Shown here piece by piece: positions 42,628 to 51,715 of a DNA stretch of 64,000 nt. The DNA is taken from NCBI RefSeq assembly GCF_000720255.1, contig NZ_JOJE01000002.1, forward strand, positions 237,318 to 301,317, in the 5' to 3' direction. The notes under the pieces were generated by a model, which ran no database searches, was not told the DNA's origin, and saw nothing but the letters and a program-made list of their open reading frames with translations. Positions within the stretch are counted from its first letter, which is position 1. Each line of letters starts with the position of its first letter. The DNA comes from Streptomyces griseus subsp. griseus. GTDB taxonomy: Bacteria; Actinomycetota; Actinomycetes; Streptomycetales; Streptomycetaceae. The position numbers and the translations under genes were made by a program.

Positions 42628-43293
42628 GTGAATCGCCTCATGCGAATTTCCGGGGGCCTGTACCGAGCCGCGGCGTACGTCCGCGGCGCCCCCGGGACGT
42701 ACGTGTGGCTGGGCATGCTGTTCGTGACCACCGTGGCCGTGCACCACATGTCTCCCGAGTTCGAGCAGCAGTTCCTGCGGGAGCGGTCGACGAACATCAG
42801 CGGCCTCTCGGAGAACCCGCTCCGGGTGCTGTTCGCCAGCGCGATGCTCATCGACGGCGGCATCTGGCTGCCCTACCTGCTGCTCTACACCCTCTTCCAC
42901 GCCCCGGCCGAGCGCTGGCTGGGCACCGTCCGCTGGCTCGTGGTGTGCCTGGCCGCGCACGTACTGGCGACACTGATCAGCGAGGGCGCGGTACTGATGG
43001 CGATCTGGGAGGGACGGGCGCCGTTCTCGTCGGTCGACGCCCTCGACATCGGGGTCAGTTACGCCCTCGCCGGGGTCATGGGCGTCCTGACCTACCGCAT
43101 CGCCATGCCATGGCGGCCGGCCTACCTCGGAATCGTGACCGCCGTGTACGCGGTACCACTGGCGACGGGCGGCGACTTCACCGACTTCGGGCACTGCATC
43201 GCGCTGCTGATCGGCCTGGCCTGCCATCCGCTGACGCGGGGCCGCGGAGAACCGTGGAACCCGATGGAGACACTGCGGGCGCACAGGCGCTGA
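42628..43293 (+). CDS. Rhomboid-like membrane protein
   Basis: 221-residue protein with about six hydrophobic segments. A GVSYALAG stretch and a later FGHCIALLIG stretch could supply the serine and histidine of a rhomboid-type intramembrane protease dyad; the WR motif of classic rhomboids is not obvious. Similar actinobacterial proteins are annotated rhomboid-like without proven activity. GTG 42628 begins directly at the left border of the tnpB element; an upstream AAACAGG is a weak ribosome site. The original promoter may therefore have been displaced by the insertion. Confidence 0.72.
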   Translation: MNRLMRISGGLYRAAAYVRGAPGTYVWLGMLFVTTVAVHHMSPEFEQQFLRERSTNISGLSENPLRVLFASAMLIDGGIWLPYLLLYTLFHAPAERWLGTVRWLVVCLAAHVLATLISEGAVLMAIWEGRAPFSSVDALDIGVSYALAGVMGVLTYRIAMPWRPAYLGIVTAVYAVPLATGGDFTDFGHCIALLIGLACHPLTRGRGEPWNPMETLRAHRR

Positions 43294-43367
43294 CGGCGAG
43301 AGGGAACCGCCCCGACGGCGAGCAAAACCCGTCGCCGCCCCCGCACCCCCTCCGGCACCCTCCCCCC

Positions 43368-44363
43368 ATGCCCTTCACCCCCGGCCTCGAACTCTCCCGC
43401 CGCTTCTACCTCGAAGCCGTACGCCCCCTCCTCCACCAAGCCCTCCCCCACACCCCCCACTCCGCCGCCCGCCTCGGCACCGGCTCCGAAGTACTCGGCT
43501 ACGACACCCCCCGCTCCGCCGACCACGAATGGGGCCCGCGTCTCCAGCTCTACCTCGGCGCGGCGGACGCCCGCGAGCACGCGGGCCGGCTGAACACCGT
43601 CCTCTCCGAACGCCTCCCGAAGACCTTCCTCGGCCACCCGACACACTTCGCCCCCACCGGCGAGGACCCCGGCAAGGACATCCGCGTCATGACGCCGACG
43701 GACGGACCGGTCCACCACCGCGTCGAGATCACCGACGTGACCTCATGGTTCACGGCTCAGCTCGGCTTCGACCCGACGGCCGCAATCACCCCGGACAACT
43801 GGCTCACCACCCCCACCCAACGCCTGGCCGAGCTGACCTCGGGCGCGGTCTTCCACGACGGCCTCGGCACCCTCACCGCCCTCCGCGCCACCCTGCGCTG
43901 GTACCCGCACGACGTCTGGCTCCGGATCCTCGCCCGCCACTGGCGACGCGTCTCGGAGGAGGAGGCCTTCGTCGGCCGCTGCGGTGAGGTCGGCGACGAA
44001 CTGGGCTCCGCGGTGGTCGCCGCCCGCCTGATCCGGGACCTGATGCGGCTGTGCCTGCTGATGGACCGCCGCTACCCGCCGTACAGCAAGTGGCTGGGCA
44101 CCGCCTTCTCCCGGACGGCGACGGGCCGCCGCCTCACGCCGGTGCTCGCGTCGGCCCTGGCGGCTACGGACTGGCGGACGCGGGAGCGGCATCTCGCGGA
44201 GGCGTACGAGGCAGTGGGCGCGCTGCACAACCGGCTCGGGCTGACGGTGCCGGTCGACCCGAGTACACGGCCGTATCACAGCAGGCCGTTTCGGGTGTTG
44301 GGAGCGGAGCGGTTCGCCGAGGCGCTGTCGGCAGCAATGAAAAAGCCCAGGTCAGATGAGTGA
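43368..44363 (+). CDS. DUF4037 nucleotidyltransferase-like protein
   Basis: 331 residues starting MPFTPGLELSRRFYLEAVRPLL. The segment ARLGTGSEVLGYDTPRSADHEWGPRLQLYL matches the DUF4037 nucleotidyltransferase-like core (GSE ... D ... D). A long helical C-terminal half follows (DWRTRERHLAEAYEAVGALHNRLGL). Probable minimal nucleotidyltransferase-fold enzyme, possibly transferring to small molecules or RNA; substrate unknown. The final codons and stop are inside a hairpin (44345-44370) that also terminates the tRNA gene of the opposite strand. Confidence 0.8.
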   Translation: MPFTPGLELSRRFYLEAVRPLLHQALPHTPHSAARLGTGSEVLGYDTPRSADHEWGPRLQLYLGAADAREHAGRLNTVLSERLPKTFLGHPTHFAPTGEDPGKDIRVMTPTDGPVHHRVEITDVTSWFTAQLGFDPTAAITPDNWLTTPTQRLAELTSGAVFHDGLGTLTALRATLRWYPHDVWLRILARHWRRVSEEEAFVGRCGEVGDELGSAVVAARLIRDLMRLCLLMDRRYPPYSKWLGTAFSRTATGRRLTPVLASALAATDWRTRERHLAEAYEAVGALHNRLGLTVPVDPSTRPYHSRPFRVLGAERFAEALSAAMKKPRSDE

Positions 44364-44370
44364 CCTGGGC
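44345..44370. terminator. Bidirectional terminator between DUF4037 gene and tRNA-Thr
   Basis: GCCCAGGTCA (44345-44354) and TGACCTGGGC (44361-44370), perfect 10-bp stem, loop GATGAG. On the minus strand a run of T follows (GGGCTTTTT), fitting tRNA termination. Confidence 0.82.
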
Positions 44371-44377
44371 CTTGCGG

Positions 44378-44451
44378 AGCCCCCTGTCGGATTCGAACCG
44401 ACGACCTACGCATTACAAGTGCGTTGCTCTGGCCAGCTGAGCTAAGGAGGC
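44378..44451 (-). tRNA. tRNA-Thr (anticodon UGU)
   Basis: The minus strand folds as a complete cloverleaf: acceptor GCCTCCT/AGGGGGC, D-arm AGCTCAGCTGG, anticodon stem-loop CACTTGTAATG with TGT, and T-arm GTCGGTTCGAATCCGAC. 74 bases including a U discriminator; CCA is not encoded. A -10-like TACACT (44472-44477) lies 20 bp upstream. Confidence 0.95.
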
Positions 44452-44582
44452 CTGCACGTGCGTGCCCGTGCAGTGTACCCAGGTCGCGGGGGAGCCCCGT
44501 CGAAAATTTCCGCGAAGTTCACAGGACCTCAGGTGCTGACAGGCGGGCAAACGCCAGGTACCGTCCTGACCCAGTTCACGCG

Positions 44583-44598
44583 TGTGGACTACACCACG
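44583..44598. promoter_or_regulatory. dre-like site upstream of msiK
   Basis: TGTGGACTACACCACG matches 12 of 16 consensus positions of the DasR element and shares GGACTA and CTACACCAC half-sites with the two sites before nagK. It lies 83 bp before the msiK start. Confidence 0.55.
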
Positions 44599-44680
44599 GC
44601 GGGCTGTCCGCCGAGGCTCACCACCTTCCTACAACGGATCGTCCGGCACGTTCCTGCCGGTAGAAGGGGGCCCATTCACC

Positions 44681-45769
44681 ATGGCCACTGTCTCGTTCGA
44701 CAAGGCGACCCGGGTTTACCCGGGTTCCACGAAGCCCGCCGTAGACGCGCTCGACATCGAGATCGAGGACGGGGAGTTCCTCGTTCTGGTCGGCCCGTCC
44801 GGCTGCGGTAAGTCCACCTCGCTCCGCATGCTCGCCGGGCTCGAGGACGTGAACGCCGGCGCGATCCGCATCGGTGACCGTGACGTCACGCACCTGCCGC
44901 CGAAGGACCGGGACATCGCCATGGTGTTCCAGAACTACGCGCTCTACCCGCACATGACCGTCGCCGACAACATGGGCTTCGCCCTCAAGATCGCCGGCGT
45001 GAACAAGGCGGAGATCCGGCAGAAGGTCGAGGAGGCCGCGAAGATCCTCGACCTGACCGAGTACCTGGACCGCAAGCCGAAGGCGCTCTCCGGTGGTCAG
45101 CGTCAGCGTGTCGCCATGGGTCGCGCGATCGTGCGTGAGCCGCAGGTGTTCCTCATGGACGAGCCGCTGTCCAACCTGGACGCCAAGCTCCGTGTCTCCA
45201 CGCGTACGCAGATCGCGTCGCTGCAGCGCCGTCTCGGCATCACCACCGTCTACGTCACCCACGACCAGGTCGAGGCGATGACGATGGGCGACCGTGTGGC
45301 GGTCCTCAAGGACGGTCTGCTCCAGCAGATCGACACCCCGCGCAACATGTACGACAAGCCCGCGAACCTCTTCGTCGCCGGCTTCATCGGTTCGCCGGCC
45401 ATGAACCTGGTCGAGGTCCCGATCGCCGACGGTGGCGTGAAGTTCGGCAAGTCGGTCGTGCCGGTCCAGCGTGACGCGATCAGCGCGGCCACCGACAAGA
45501 CCGTGACCGTGGGTGTCCGTCCCGAGCACTTCGACGTGGCCGGCCCCGACGCCGAGCTGGGCCTCCCGATCACCGTGAACGTGGTCGAGGAGCTCGGTGC
45601 CGACGCGTACGTCTACGGCACCGCGAAGGTCGGCGACGACGCCAAGGACCTCGTCGTCCGTGTCTCCGGCCGTGATGTGCCGGAGAAGGGCAGCACGCTG
45701 CACGTCGTCCCGCGCGCGGGTGAGACCCACGTGTTCTCGACGTCCACGGGTGCGCGTCTCTCCGACTGA
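44681..45769 (+). CDS. msiK: Multiple-sugar ABC transporter ATPase
   Basis: 362-residue ATPase shared by several carbohydrate ABC importers in Streptomyces. Walker A GPSGCGKS (~39-46), Q-loop FQNYALYPHM, signature LSGGQRQRVAMGRA, Walker B VFLMDEPLSNLD and H-loop VYVTHDQVEAMT are all intact; the C-terminal ~120 residues form the TOBE/MalK-type regulatory domain. It energises uptake of cello-, chito- and malto-oligosaccharides, including probably the binding protein at 24704. ATG 44681 follows AAGGGGG. Monocistronic, ending in a perfect 18-bp terminator. Codon use indicates high expression. A dre-like site suggests DasR control. Confidence 0.96.
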   Translation: MATVSFDKATRVYPGSTKPAVDALDIEIEDGEFLVLVGPSGCGKSTSLRMLAGLEDVNAGAIRIGDRDVTHLPPKDRDIAMVFQNYALYPHMTVADNMGFALKIAGVNKAEIRQKVEEAAKILDLTEYLDRKPKALSGGQRQRVAMGRAIVREPQVFLMDEPLSNLDAKLRVSTRTQIASLQRRLGITTVYVTHDQVEAMTMGDRVAVLKDGLLQQIDTPRNMYDKPANLFVAGFIGSPAMNLVEVPIADGGVKFGKSVVPVQRDAISAATDKTVTVGVRPEHFDVAGPDAELGLPITVNVVEELGADAYVYGTAKVGDDAKDLVVRVSGRDVPEKGSTLHVVPRAGETHVFSTSTGARLSD

Positions 45770-45793
45770 GAGCGCCTCTGAGTGACAGGTTGA

Positions 45794-45835
45794 CGAGAAA
45801 GAGGCCCCGCAGGCTGCTGCGGGGCCTCTTTCTCG
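45794..45835 (+). terminator. Terminator of msiK
   Basis: CGAGAAAGAGGCCCCGCA (45794-45811) and TGCGGGGCCTCTTTCTCG (45818-45835), perfect 18-bp stem, 6-base loop, U-rich end. Confidence 0.9.
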
Positions 45836-45972
45836 TTGTCGACAAATACCCCGGCATACCGGTCATTTCGATCAGCGAGCGTCAACCCTATACCCAGAAA
45901 GAGGCATACCTTCATCACCCATACCGGTGACTGAATGTCTTTGAAACACTACTGGGCGCTACCCTCACACGC

Positions 45973-46440
45973 GTGAAGCACTCCGTGAAGCACTCCACCA
46001 CTCAGCTGCCGCGACGCGGCCGGGGCCCCGCCCGCCGGATCGGCCGCTCCCTCGCCCTCGTCCTGCCCGTCGTCCTGGTGCTCTCGGGGACCCTCGCGGT
46101 CACCCGGGTCAACTGGTCGGGGACCCCCTCGGACTCGGTGCTCACCGCCTCCGACGTCTCCGCCCCCGACCGCACCTCCCACTCCGCCCCGCGCGCGCCG
46201 GAGGACGTGCTGCGCGACCAACTCCTGACGGAGCTCCAGGAGAAGGACCCGGGCGTCGCCCTGACCCACCTCCAGGAGACGGTGAACGGGCGGCCGTCGC
46301 TGGCCGAGCACTGTGTCTCCATCGCCCGTGCCCTGGGCCGTGCCGCGGTCCGTGTGTACGGGCCGACGCGCGCGCAGTCGTTCGCCCGGCCGGTGTGCGA
46401 CACGTCCTTCGCCTCCGGGGTGCTGGCCGCGCACAGCTGA
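45973..46440 (+). CDS. Secreted or membrane-anchored hypothetical protein
   Basis: 155 residues. Basic N-terminus then one hydrophobic segment at ~23-45 (RSLALVLPVVLVLSGTLAVT), a Ser/Pro linker, and a helical extracytoplasmic part. Two conserved-looking cysteines (EHCVSIARALGRA and RPVCDTSF) could form a disulfide. Family not named. GTG 45973 lies seven bases after TACCCT, so the transcript may be leaderless; a second GTG follows at 45985. Function unknown; upstream 137 bp are comparatively AT-rich. Confidence 0.68.
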   Translation: MKHSVKHSTTQLPRRGRGPARRIGRSLALVLPVVLVLSGTLAVTRVNWSGTPSDSVLTASDVSAPDRTSHSAPRAPEDVLRDQLLTELQEKDPGVALTHLQETVNGRPSLAEHCVSIARALGRAAVRVYGPTRAQSFARPVCDTSFASGVLAAHS

Positions 46441-46505
46441 TCGCGCGCACATCCGAGTACGAGCACAGACGAAGTCCGGGGCGGGGCGCCACGTACAGTT
46501 CGGTC

Positions 46506-47234
46506 ATGACCGATCCGCACGTGGCGTCCCGCCCCACGCAAGCCGTGATCCTGGCCGGTGGCCAGGGGTCCCGACTGCGTCCCTACACCGACGACCGGCC
46601 CAAGCCGATGGTCGAGATCCCCGGCACGGGGACGCCGATCATCGGTCACCAGATCACCTGGCTCGCCGACGAGGGCGTCACCGACGTAGTGGTCTCCTGC
46701 GGCCACCTCGCCGACGTTCTGCAGCAGTGGCTGGAGTCGGCCGAACTGCCCGTGAAGGTCACGACGGTCGTCGAGACCGAGCCGCTGGGCCGGGGCGGCG
46801 GCCTGAAGTACGCGGCCGCGCGTCTGCCCCACCCCGAGCGGTCCTGGTACGCCACGAACGGCGACATCTGGACCCGTTTCTCGCTGCGCGACATGGCGGA
46901 CTTCCACACCGAGCGCGACGCGGTCGCGACCCTCGCGTTGGCGCGGCCGCGCATTCCCTGGGGGGCGGTGAAGACGGACGGCTTCGGCCACATCACTGAC
47001 TTCATCGAGGCACCGCCGTCCCAGTTCGAGATCAACGCGGGTGTGTATGTGTTCTCCCCCGAGTTCGCGGGGCTGCTGCCGCAGCGGGGGGACCATGAGC
47101 GGACGACGTTCCCGCATCTGGCCCGTGAGCGGCGGTTGGCCGGCTTCACGATTCCGCAGGGGGCGTATTGGCGGGCGATCGATACGGCGAAGGATCTGAC
47201 GGAGGCGGCGAAGGAGTTGGCGGCGTTGCGGTGA
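46506..47234 (+). CDS. Sugar-phosphate nucleotidyltransferase
   Basis: 242-residue NTP-transferase of the RfbA/ManC-like fold. The nucleotide-binding signature ILAGGQGSRLRPYTDDRPKPMVEI is complete, the metal-binding ATNGDIWT follows, and FEINAGVYVFSPE is typical of the sugar site. It activates a sugar-1-phosphate (mannose- or glucose-type) to a nucleotide sugar for glycan or wall synthesis; no left-handed beta-helix acyltransferase domain is attached. ATG 46506 follows TACAGT by six bases, again suggesting leaderless initiation. Ends before a 19-bp bidirectional terminator. Confidence 0.88.
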   Translation: MTDPHVASRPTQAVILAGGQGSRLRPYTDDRPKPMVEIPGTGTPIIGHQITWLADEGVTDVVVSCGHLADVLQQWLESAELPVKVTTVVETEPLGRGGGLKYAAARLPHPERSWYATNGDIWTRFSLRDMADFHTERDAVATLALARPRIPWGAVKTDGFGHITDFIEAPPSQFEINAGVYVFSPEFAGLLPQRGDHERTTFPHLARERRLAGFTIPQGAYWRAIDTAKDLTEAAKELAALR

Positions 47235-47257
47235 GCCTGTGTCTCACGCGCCCGTAC

Positions 47258-47300
47258 GACGAGAGGGCCCCGCACGTCCTCCGTGCGGGGCCCTCTCGTC
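47258..47300. terminator. Bidirectional terminator between nucleotidyltransferase and DoxX genes
   Basis: GACGAGAGGGCCCCGCACG (47258-47276) and CGTGCGGGGCCCTCTCGTC (47282-47300), perfect 19-bp stem, 5-base loop. Confidence 0.9.
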
Positions 47301-47353
47301 ATATGGCCGTGTTCAGCCGGTGGGCGTGGCCAAGAGGTCGCCCACCGGCTCGC

Positions 47354-49024
47354 TTACCCCAACAGGCCTCCTACCAGGCCCGGTTGGCCGGTGGAGGAGC
47401 TGCCGCCGGTGTTGCCGCCCGAGGTGCCGCCGCCGGTGGCCGTGCCGCCGGAGGTGGGGCCGGAGGTGGTGCTGGGGGCCTGGCCGGCGGGGGTGGTGTG
47501 CTGGGGCGGGGCCTGGCCGGCGGTGCCCTGGGTCTGGCTCGGGGAGCCGCCGGTGGCGGTGCCGGTGTCGCGGGTGGCACCGGGGGTGGTGGCGGCGCCG
47601 GACGGGGTGGAGCCCGCGGTGGCGCCCTGGGTGGGTGAGGTGGACGCGGACGGGCTCTGGCGCTGCTCGCGCTCCGCGGGGTCCTGCGGGAGCGGGGAGC
47701 CGGGCTGTTCGTTGCGGGGGGCCTCACCGGGGCCGGGGACGACGACACGGTCGGCGTCGCGGACGGCGCCGCCGAGGAGGGAGCCGACGAGGAGGGTGAG
47801 GCCGGTGACGACGGTGGTGATGAGGGCGCCGCGGCGCAGGACGTAGCGGCGGAGCTCCCAGAGGTCGGAGCGGGGGCCGAGGCGACGCCAGGCGCCACCG
47901 GCGAGGCGACCGTCGATGGAGTAGACGGGGGCGCCGGCGATGATCAGGGGCGACCAGGCGGCGAGGTAGATGATGTCGGGGGTCTCGTAGACCGGGACGG
48001 TCTTCCAGCTGACGGTGAGGATGAGCGCGGCGGAGAGTGCGGCGCCGAAGGCGGCGGCGACGCGCTGCCAGCAGCCGAGGACGGTGAGGACACCGACGAC
48101 GACCTGGAGGAAGGCGATGACGAGGCCCGAGCCGACGGGGTGGTGGAGGGCGAACTGGCGGAGTGGCTCGGCGACTTCCCAGGGGTGGAGCGTGTTGAGC
48201 CACTTGACCATGGAGCCGCGCTTGCCGCCGTCGAAGTAGACGGGGTCGCAGAGCTTGCCCATGCCGGCGTAGATGGAGATGAAGCCCAGCAGGACACGCA
48301 GAGGGAGGAGGACGACGCCGAGGTTCATGCGGCGGCCGGGGAAGTAGGCGTGCCGGGCCGGGTCGTCGGTCTGGCGCCTGCTGTGGGACCGCGGGCGGTG
48401 GTCCGCCTCGTCGATGTCCTCGTCGGTGTCCGCGTAGGCGTCGAACTGGGAGGAGTCGTAGGCGGGTTCGTCGTAGGCGCTGTCGACGGTGCGCATGTTC
48501 GGCAGGAGGGGGGCGCCCCCGGAGCCGTAGGTGCGCTGGGCACCGACGACGGGGGTCTCGACGGTCTGGTCGAGGCGGTCGTAGCCGTCGTCGGGATAGC
48601 CGCCGCCGGTGCCGACGCGGGGGATGACCTGGGTCGCGCCGGCGTCGCCGGTGGGCTGGTCGTGGCTGACGCTGCCGGCCCGCACGGCTTGGAGCAGCCG
48701 GTGCGCGCCGGTGTCGTCGGGGGCGGACCGGCCGCTCCAGACGACGGGCCGACGGCGCGCGCCGCCGGCCGTGCCGGCTCTGCTCGCCGTGCCGACGGCG
48801 GGCATGCGGGCGGTGTCCTCGGTGGCGCTCAGGTGCCGTGCGATCCGCTGGGACGGGCCACCGCGTCGGGTCGATGCGCCCAACTGCACGCGGAAACTCG
48901 CGTGATTGACGATGACCTGCGCCGGATCGCTCGGCACCTTCACCATGCTCAGCGCGGGAGCGTCGTCGAATCCCGACGAGCGGTCCCCCGTGGGTGTGCG
49001 GGGTGTTCTGGTGTCCACACTCAT
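47354..49024 (-). CDS. DoxX family membrane protein with long disordered ends
   Basis: 556 residues. ~1-230 are disordered and charged, including an Asp/Glu-rich block; ~235-400 contain the DoxX-type four-helix core (MNLGVVLLPLRVLLGFISIYAGMGK, then GSGLVIAFLQVVVGVLTVLG and further helices); ~425 onward is one more membrane segment and a Thr/Gly/Pro/Ser-rich tail ending GQPGLVGGLLG. DoxX proteins are membrane partners of oxidoreductases or sulfur-metabolism enzymes, but the role in Streptomyces is unclear. ATG 49024. The low-complexity ends are typical of actinobacterial surface or divisome-associated proteins; this is only an impression. Confidence 0.84.
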   Translation of the reverse strand: MSVDTRTPRTPTGDRSSGFDDAPALSMVKVPSDPAQVIVNHASFRVQLGASTRRGGPSQRIARHLSATEDTARMPAVGTASRAGTAGGARRRPVVWSGRSAPDDTGAHRLLQAVRAGSVSHDQPTGDAGATQVIPRVGTGGGYPDDGYDRLDQTVETPVVGAQRTYGSGGAPLLPNMRTVDSAYDEPAYDSSQFDAYADTDEDIDEADHRPRSHSRRQTDDPARHAYFPGRRMNLGVVLLPLRVLLGFISIYAGMGKLCDPVYFDGGKRGSMVKWLNTLHPWEVAEPLRQFALHHPVGSGLVIAFLQVVVGVLTVLGCWQRVAAAFGAALSAALILTVSWKTVPVYETPDIIYLAAWSPLIIAGAPVYSIDGRLAGGAWRRLGPRSDLWELRRYVLRRGALITTVVTGLTLLVGSLLGGAVRDADRVVVPGPGEAPRNEQPGSPLPQDPAEREQRQSPSASTSPTQGATAGSTPSGAATTPGATRDTGTATGGSPSQTQGTAGQAPPQHTTPAGQAPSTTSGPTSGGTATGGGTSGGNTGGSSSTGQPGLVGGLLG

Positions 49025-49142
49025 CTAACCGAGTGACGTGTCGTTAGGACACTGTCCTTGACCCGGCGGATCTGTCCGGACCCCGTCAAGGTTGCCCTCC
49101 TCGCCGGAGTTGCACCGTTCGGGTGAATCGGCGGACGTGTGT

Positions 49143-50084
49143 TCAGCTCCGTCGGCGAGAGGCCTCGTACAGCACGATCCCCGCCGCCACACCGGCGTTG
49201 AGGGACTCGGCGCCGCCCGGCATCGGGATGCGCACGCGGTGGTCGCAGGTTTCGCCGACGAGGCGGGACAGGCCCTTGCCCTCGCTGCCGACGACGATGA
49301 CGACAGGGCCCTCCAGGGCCTCCAGGTCGCCGAGTTCGGCCTCTCCGTCGGCGGCGAGTCCCACGACGGTGACGCCGGCCTTCTGGTAGGCCTCCAGCGC
49401 GCGGGTGAGGTTGGTGGCGCGGGCGACGGGCGTCCGGGCGGCCGTGCCGGCGGACGTCTTCCAGGCTCCGGCGGTCATGCCGGCGGCGCGCCGCTCGGGC
49501 ACGAGCACGCCGTGGCCGCCGAAGGCGGACACGGAGCGGACGACGGCGCCGAGGTTGCGCGGGTCGGTCACGCCGTCGAGGGCGACGATGAGCGCGTCGG
49601 CGCCCTCGTCGTGGGCCGCGTCGAGGAGGTCCTCGGGGTGGGCGTACTCGTAGGGCGGGACCTGCAGGACGAGGCCTTGGTGGTTGAGCCCGTTGGTCAT
49701 GCGGTCGAGTTCGGGGCGGGGCGCCTCCATGAGGTTGATGCCCCCGCGGTCGGCCGCGAGCTGGAGCGCCTCGCGGACGCGCTCGTCGTTGTCGATGAAC
49801 TGCTGGACGTAGAGCGTGGAGGCGGGCACGCCCTCGCGCAGCGCCTCGACGACCGGGTTGCGGCCGACGACGAGTTCGGAGGTGGACCTGCCGCCTCGGC
49901 CGCGCGGTGCGGGGCGGCGGGCGGTCTGCTTCGCCTTGGCGCCGGCGATGCGATTCTTCTTGTGTCCCTTGCGCATCTCGGCGGGGGGCGTGGGGCCCTT
50001 GCCCTCCAGGCCCCGGCGTCGCTGGCCGCCGCTGCCGACCTGCGCGCCCTTCTTGCCGGACATGCGACGGTTGTTCGCGGCCAT
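49143..50084 (-). CDS. rlmB: 23S rRNA 2'-O-methyltransferase (TrmH/SpoU family)
   Basis: 313-residue SPOUT methyltransferase that methylates the ribose of G2251-type sites in 23S rRNA. Knot motifs are intact: [35 protein letters not shown] and [19 protein letters not shown] basic N-terminal ~70-residue extension ([31 protein letters not shown]) precedes the substrate-binding domain, typical of actinobacteria. Sits directly downstream of cysS (99 bp), an arrangement common in bacteria. Start ATG 50084. The exact target nucleotide is inferred from family. Confidence 0.92.
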   Translation of the reverse strand: MAANNRRMSGKKGAQVGSGGQRRRGLEGKGPTPPAEMRKGHKKNRIAGAKAKQTARRPAPRGRGGRSTSELVVGRNPVVEALREGVPASTLYVQQFIDNDERVREALQLAADRGGINLMEAPRPELDRMTNGLNHQGLVLQVPPYEYAHPEDLLDAAHDEGADALIVALDGVTDPRNLGAVVRSVSAFGGHGVLVPERRAAGMTAGAWKTSAGTAARTPVARATNLTRALEAYQKAGVTVVGLAADGEAELGDLEALEGPVVIVVGSEGKGLSRLVGETCDHRVRIPMPGGAESLNAGVAAGIVLYEASRRRS

Positions 50085-50183
50085 GACCTACCTGTCTCTG
50101 TGGTGCGTCGGATACGTACGTCTATGAAGTGTGCCGCCCGGAGGCCCGGACGGCACAATCGATCAAGGGTTCGGCGCGGAAGC

Positions 50184-51578
50184 TCAGCGGGGGCCGAGGC
50201 TCCAGCGGGGTCCCTGGGGGCTGTCCTCGATGACAAGCCCGGACTGGTTGAGCTGGTCACGGATGGCGTCCGCGGTGCCCCAGTCCTTGCGGCCCCGGGC
50301 CGCCTCGCGCTGGTCGAGCACGAGCCGTACGAGACTGTCGACGACCCCGTGCAGGTCCTCGCCCCGGTCGGTCTCCCCGGCCCAGTGCGGGTCGAGGGGG
50401 TCCAGGCCGAGGACGCCGAGCATGGCCCGTACCTCCGCCAGCCGCGCCACGGCGGCTTCCTTGTCGTCGGCGGCCAGCGCGCTGTTGCCCTGCCGGACGG
50501 TGGTGTGCACGATGGCGAGGGCCTGGGGGACGCCCAGGTCGTCGTCCATCGCCTCGGCGAACGCCGGCGGCACCTCGGCGGAGGGCTCGACGGCTCCGCC
50601 GGCCTTCTCCACCACCCGCTGCACGAAGCCCTCGATCCGCGCGAACGCCGACTCCGCCTCGCGCAGGGCCTCCTCGCTGTACTCGATCATCGAGCGGTAG
50701 TGCGGGGTGCCGAGGTAGTAGCGCAGCACGATCGGGCGCCACTGCTTGACCATCTCCGACACGAGGACGGAGTTGCCGAGCGACTTCGACATCTTCTCGC
50801 CGCTCATGGTGACCCAGGCGTTGTGCACCCAGTACCGGGCGAACTCGTCGCCGTATGCCTTGGCCTGGGCGATCTCGTTCTCGTGGTGCGGGAAGATCAG
50901 GTCCAGGCCGCCGCCGTGGATGTCGAAGACGGTGCCCAGGTACTTGTGCGCCATCGCCGAGCACTCCAGGTGCCAGCCCGGACGGCCCCTGCCCCACGGG
51001 GTCTCCCAGCTCGGCTCGCCGGGCTTGGCCGCCTTCCACATGGCGAAGTCCCGCGGGTCCCGCTTGCCGGTCTCGCCGTCGCCGGAGGGCTGCAGGAGGT
51101 TGTCGAGTTCCTGGTTGGACAGGCGCAGGTACTCCGGGTAGGAGCGCACGTCGAAGTAGACGTTGCCGTCGGCCTCGTAGGCGTGCCCGCGCTCGATGAG
51201 CCCGCGCATCATCTCGATCATCTCCGGCACGTGCCCGGTCGCGCGCGGCTCGTACGTCGGGGGCAGGCAGCCCAGCGCCTGGTAGCCGTCGTTGAACGCG
51301 CGCTCGTTGTCGTAGCCGATGGCCCACCAGGGGCGGCCCTGGTCGGCCGACTTGGCGATGATCTTGTCGTCGATGTCGGTGACGTTGCGGATGAACGTGA
51401 CGTCGAAGCCGCGGTACTCCAGCCAGCGGCGCATGATGTCGAAGTTCAGGCCCGAACGGATGTGGCCGATGTGCGGTGCCGCCTGCACGGTGGCGCCACA
51501 GAGGTAGATCGAGACGCAACCCGGGATGAGCGGGGTGAAGTCACGGATCTGCCGGGCGCTGGTGTCGTACAGGCGCAT
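50184..51578 (-). CDS. cysS: Cysteinyl-tRNA synthetase
   Basis: 464-residue class I aminoacyl-tRNA synthetase charging tRNA-Cys. HIGH at residues 36-39, the zinc Cys27 nearby and others (WHLECSAM, HGGGLDLIFPHHENE), and KMSKS in GEKMSKSLGNS are all present. Not the MshC homologue (which lacks the C-terminal anticodon-binding region present here). ATG 51578 follows GGAG; GTG two codons upstream is possible. No T-box leader was found. It lies downstream of ispF with a strong hairpin terminator between, so it has its own promoter. Confidence 0.96.
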   Translation of the reverse strand: MRLYDTSARQIRDFTPLIPGCVSIYLCGATVQAAPHIGHIRSGLNFDIMRRWLEYRGFDVTFIRNVTDIDDKIIAKSADQGRPWWAIGYDNERAFNDGYQALGCLPPTYEPRATGHVPEMIEMMRGLIERGHAYEADGNVYFDVRSYPEYLRLSNQELDNLLQPSGDGETGKRDPRDFAMWKAAKPGEPSWETPWGRGRPGWHLECSAMAHKYLGTVFDIHGGGLDLIFPHHENEIAQAKAYGDEFARYWVHNAWVTMSGEKMSKSLGNSVLVSEMVKQWRPIVLRYYLGTPHYRSMIEYSEEALREAESAFARIEGFVQRVVEKAGGAVEPSAEVPPAFAEAMDDDLGVPQALAIVHTTVRQGNSALAADDKEAAVARLAEVRAMLGVLGLDPLDPHWAGETDRGEDLHGVVDSLVRLVLDQREAARGRKDWGTADAIRDQLNQSGLVIEDSPQGPRWSLGPR

Positions 51579-51669
51579 AGTCACCACTCCAGGGTAGTGG
51601 GCCGGTGGGAGTGCCTTGCGACTCTTCCGGCCAAGGGGGACGTTTTCGTGACCTGGGTGCGTCGGCCTC

Positions 51670-51715
51670 AGGGGTCCTTTCACTATGCCCGGGTGGGCAT
51701 GGTGAAAGGACCCCT
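51670..51715 (-). terminator. Terminator overlapping the ispF stop
   Basis: AGGGGTCCTTTCAC (51670-51683) and GTGAAAGGACCCCT (51702-51715), perfect 14-bp stem, containing a further inner stem ATGCCC/GGGCAT. It includes the end of ispF, so termination and translation of the last codons compete. Confidence 0.82.

Noticed and set aside
51579..51669. T-box leader before cysS
   Set aside because: Too short and lacks the T-box core sequence.
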